From assembly GCA_020687605.1 (NCBI GenBank), contig JAJEQY010000056.1, forward strand, positions 1-24,169: a DNA stretch of 24,169 nt, in the 5' to 3' direction. Source of the DNA: Intestinimonas aquisgranensis (GTDB lineage Bacteria; Bacillota; Clostridia; Oscillospirales; Oscillospiraceae). The translations under genes and the position numbers were made by a program. A model generated the notes under the pieces. It did not search any database, was not told where the DNA came from, and worked only from the letters and a program-made list of their open reading frames with translations. Of the stretch, positions 22,775 to 24,169 are shown piece after piece. Each line of letters starts with the position of its first letter. Within the stretch, counting starts at the first letter, position 1.

Positions 22775-24034
22775 ATGGAACACAAATGTCCCCACTGCGG
22801 CGCGGAGCTGCCGGAGGGCGCAGCCTTCTGTCCCCACTGCGCCAAGGATATTCATGGCCGCAAGAAGCCCGGGCGGCCAATCCCCCTGCAAAAAAAGCTG
22901 CTGCTGGGCCTGCTGGGACTGGCGGTGGTGATCGCTGTCGGGGCAGGGTTTAGGTATTTCAACCGGCCCTATGTGCCCCAGGAGTACGACGGGGAGGGCG
23001 AGGTGTACTATGAGAGCGGGGACAAGACCTACCAACTCCTGGTGGCCTGGCCCGACGACCGCACCGCCCCCGCCGCCGACATCTACCATCAGGGCGCGCC
23101 GGATGAGCAGTACCGCTGGCCCTCCCGGTGGTACGTCAACGATGCCCTCACCGGCACCGACGCCTGGGGGGAGTTCGAGCCCTTAGTGGAGCAGGTCACT
23201 GTGGAGGTGGTCCAGGACGAGAACGCCGCGGATGAACTCATTGCTGGGGAGCCCAGCCACCAGGAGGACTACTCCCCCGATGCCGCTATGGTGTCCTCCC
23301 TGGACTTTACGGGCAATTCCGGCGAACCCCAGGTGGTGTGGACCGTTCAGATGAAGAACGGCGACCTCATTCGTGTGCGGCAGAACCTCCACATCACCCC
23401 CGTCATCACCCACGAGTACCACTGGCAGGACTATCCGATGAGCACAGCCGAGGAGGTGCAGGCCCTGCTGGACCAGATCGCCAACCAAGTGCCGTCCACC
23501 GACCAGGTGCTCCTCTACCTGGCCCCAGGGACCTACGAGGGGGATCTGGCCTTCCACCGGTCCTATGACCTCTACGGCAGCACCGACGAGGGCGCCGGGC
23601 GCACCGTGTGGAAGGGCTCGCTCTCCATGGAGGACGGGCACTACGACTGGATCAACTACTTTTATGACATCGACTTTGTGGGAGACGGCACGGATATTGG
23701 GATCAACACCCCGGTGAAAGCCTGGCCCGTGGGCTGTACCTTCACCGGCTACCAGACCGGCGTGCTGGTCTGTGGGCAGGCCTGGGTGAACGTCACCGAG
23801 TGCACCTTCACCGACAACGATGTAGGCTTCCACTTCAACTCCACCGGCCAGTCCGCCTCCGATACCCGCTACTTTGACAACATCTTCACCGGCAACGGCA
23901 CCGGCATCCTGTTGGAGAGCGTGCCCACCGACATCACCATGGTCTTTGACGGCACCGTGTTCTCCAATAACGGCACCGACCTGGACAACCGCTGCGACCA
24001 CCCCATCGACACCACCAACGCGGTTTTTCAGTGA
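22775..24034 (+). CDS. Zinc-ribbon membrane protein with beta-solenoid ectodomain (copy 4)
   Basis: The 419-residue product has a zinc ribbon (MEHKCPHCGAELPEGAAFCP; C5, C8, C19, C22), a transmembrane helix at about 40-62 and an ectodomain ending in a solenoid-like segment (about 240-419). Landmarks shared with copies 1 and 3 are YEGDLAF, DLYGSTDEGAGRT, FVGDGTDIGI, CTFTGYQTGV, NDVGFHF and VPTDI. The strongest similarity is to copy 3, which points to relatively recent tandem duplication. It has an AAAGGAG ribosome site at the end of copy 3 and a full-length open frame. It is the last intact gene visible in the unit. Confidence 0.87.
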   Translation: MEHKCPHCGAELPEGAAFCPHCAKDIHGRKKPGRPIPLQKKLLLGLLGLAVVIAVGAGFRYFNRPYVPQEYDGEGEVYYESGDKTYQLLVAWPDDRTAPAADIYHQGAPDEQYRWPSRWYVNDALTGTDAWGEFEPLVEQVTVEVVQDENAADELIAGEPSHQEDYSPDAAMVSSLDFTGNSGEPQVVWTVQMKNGDLIRVRQNLHITPVITHEYHWQDYPMSTAEEVQALLDQIANQVPSTDQVLLYLAPGTYEGDLAFHRSYDLYGSTDEGAGRTVWKGSLSMEDGHYDWINYFYDIDFVGDGTDIGINTPVKAWPVGCTFTGYQTGVLVCGQAWVNVTECTFTDNDVGFHFNSTGQSASDTRYFDNIFTGNGTGILLESVPTDITMVFDGTVFSNNGTDLDNRCDHPIDTTNAVFQ

Positions 24035-24093
24035 ACAGACTGCGCCGCATTCATTGTCCCAGGTGTGGTAAAGAAAAGGCGCGCCATTTCTGA
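24031..24093 (+). pseudogene. Very short Cys-containing ORF, possible gene remnant
   Basis: A GTG overlapping the previous stop (GTGA) opens a 20-residue frame, MNRLRRIHCPRCGKEKARHF, with one CPxCG zinc-knuckle half. It could be the eroded start of a Cys-rich protein (the CPxCxxKxR pattern recalls the small Cys-rich KTR family) or of a further zinc-ribbon paralog. It could also be chance. I see no continuation in frame after 24093. Confidence 0.25.
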
Positions 24094-24145
24094 TCGTTCT
24101 CACACATACATGTTCTGAACAAATCAGGCACACAAAAATAGAACA

Positions 24146-24169
24146 GGCGGACAGCTTAAGCTGTCCGCC
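24146..24169 (+). terminator. Perfect palindrome at the window end, probable terminator
   Basis: The last 24 bases are a perfect 12-base-pair inverted repeat (GGCGGACAGCTT and its complement). An A-rich run, AAAAATAGAACA, lies before it. The hairpin lies 112 bases past the last intact gene; the T tract that would confirm termination lies beyond the window. The window stopping exactly here suggests a repeated sequence at a contig break. Confidence 0.5.

Noticed and set aside
18621..24034. Interpretation of the kinase/zinc-ribbon cluster as a phage-defence island
   Set aside because: No nuclease, NTPase, toxin or nucleotide-synthase domain is visible. The proteins look like envelope components, so defence is not supported by the sequence.
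1..24169. CRISPR arrays, tRNA or rRNA genes, insertion sequences and integrases
   Set aside because: I saw no regularly spaced direct repeats, no tRNA cloverleaf or rRNA-like sequence and no transposase or recombinase motifs in any frame.

Overview
The window looks like a GC-rich, motile gut Clostridium relative of the Oscillospiraceae type (Flavonifractor/Oscillibacter-like). The reasons are a Bacillus/Clostridium-style flagellar gene order (flgM-flgN-flgK-flgL-yviE-fliW-csrA), strong AGGAGG ribosome sites, sigma-28 promoters of the TTAA-N15-GNCGATA type, Firmicutes-type lipoproteins, and minimal Ser/Thr kinase and zinc-ribbon proteins typical of these genomes. The genus is inference. The window opens with 26 C and ends exactly at a palindrome, so it may be a whole contig. 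No gene-free stretch exceeds 300 bases.

Region 1 (1-8.2 kb, minus strand) is motility output and its control. It holds a flagellin gene with its own sigma-28 promoter. Upstream is a second sigma-28 transcription unit: bacteriohemerythrin, then a 1429-residue PAS/GAF/GGDEF/EAL c-di-GMP enzyme, then a chemoreceptor.

Region 2 (8.2-13.6 kb, plus strand) is the late flagellar operon, read divergently from region 1 and also from a sigma-28 promoter: flgM (anti-sigma-28), flgN (chaperone), flgK and flgL (hook-filament junction), a yviE-like gene, fliW, csrA and a YjfB-like small motility protein, closed by a strong bidirectional terminator. FlgM limits sigma-28, and FliW/CsrA are expected to control flagellin translation. 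The flagellin leader carries GGA motifs, including one in the ribosome site, that fit CsrA binding.

Region 3 (13.6-15.5 kb, minus strand) is a single TPR/DUF4261 gene with a recognisable vegetative promoter.

Region 4 (15.6-24.1 kb) is the least ordinary part. Two divergent units meet at 18.51-18.62 kb. The minus-strand unit has an XRE-type regulator, two lipoproteins (one with three helical repeats) and a small two-helix membrane protein. The plus-strand unit has a minimal Ser/Thr kinase with altered catalytic motifs and an unclear, possibly ATT, start. It is followed by four tightly packed membrane proteins that share a CxxC-X10-CxxC zinc ribbon and one transmembrane helix. Three of the four are paralogs ending in a beta-solenoid-like ectodomain. 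The arrangement suggests a kinase-linked envelope or surface system with an HTH regulator; its function is not known to me. The unit ends next to a short Cys-containing ORF remnant and a terminal palindrome.
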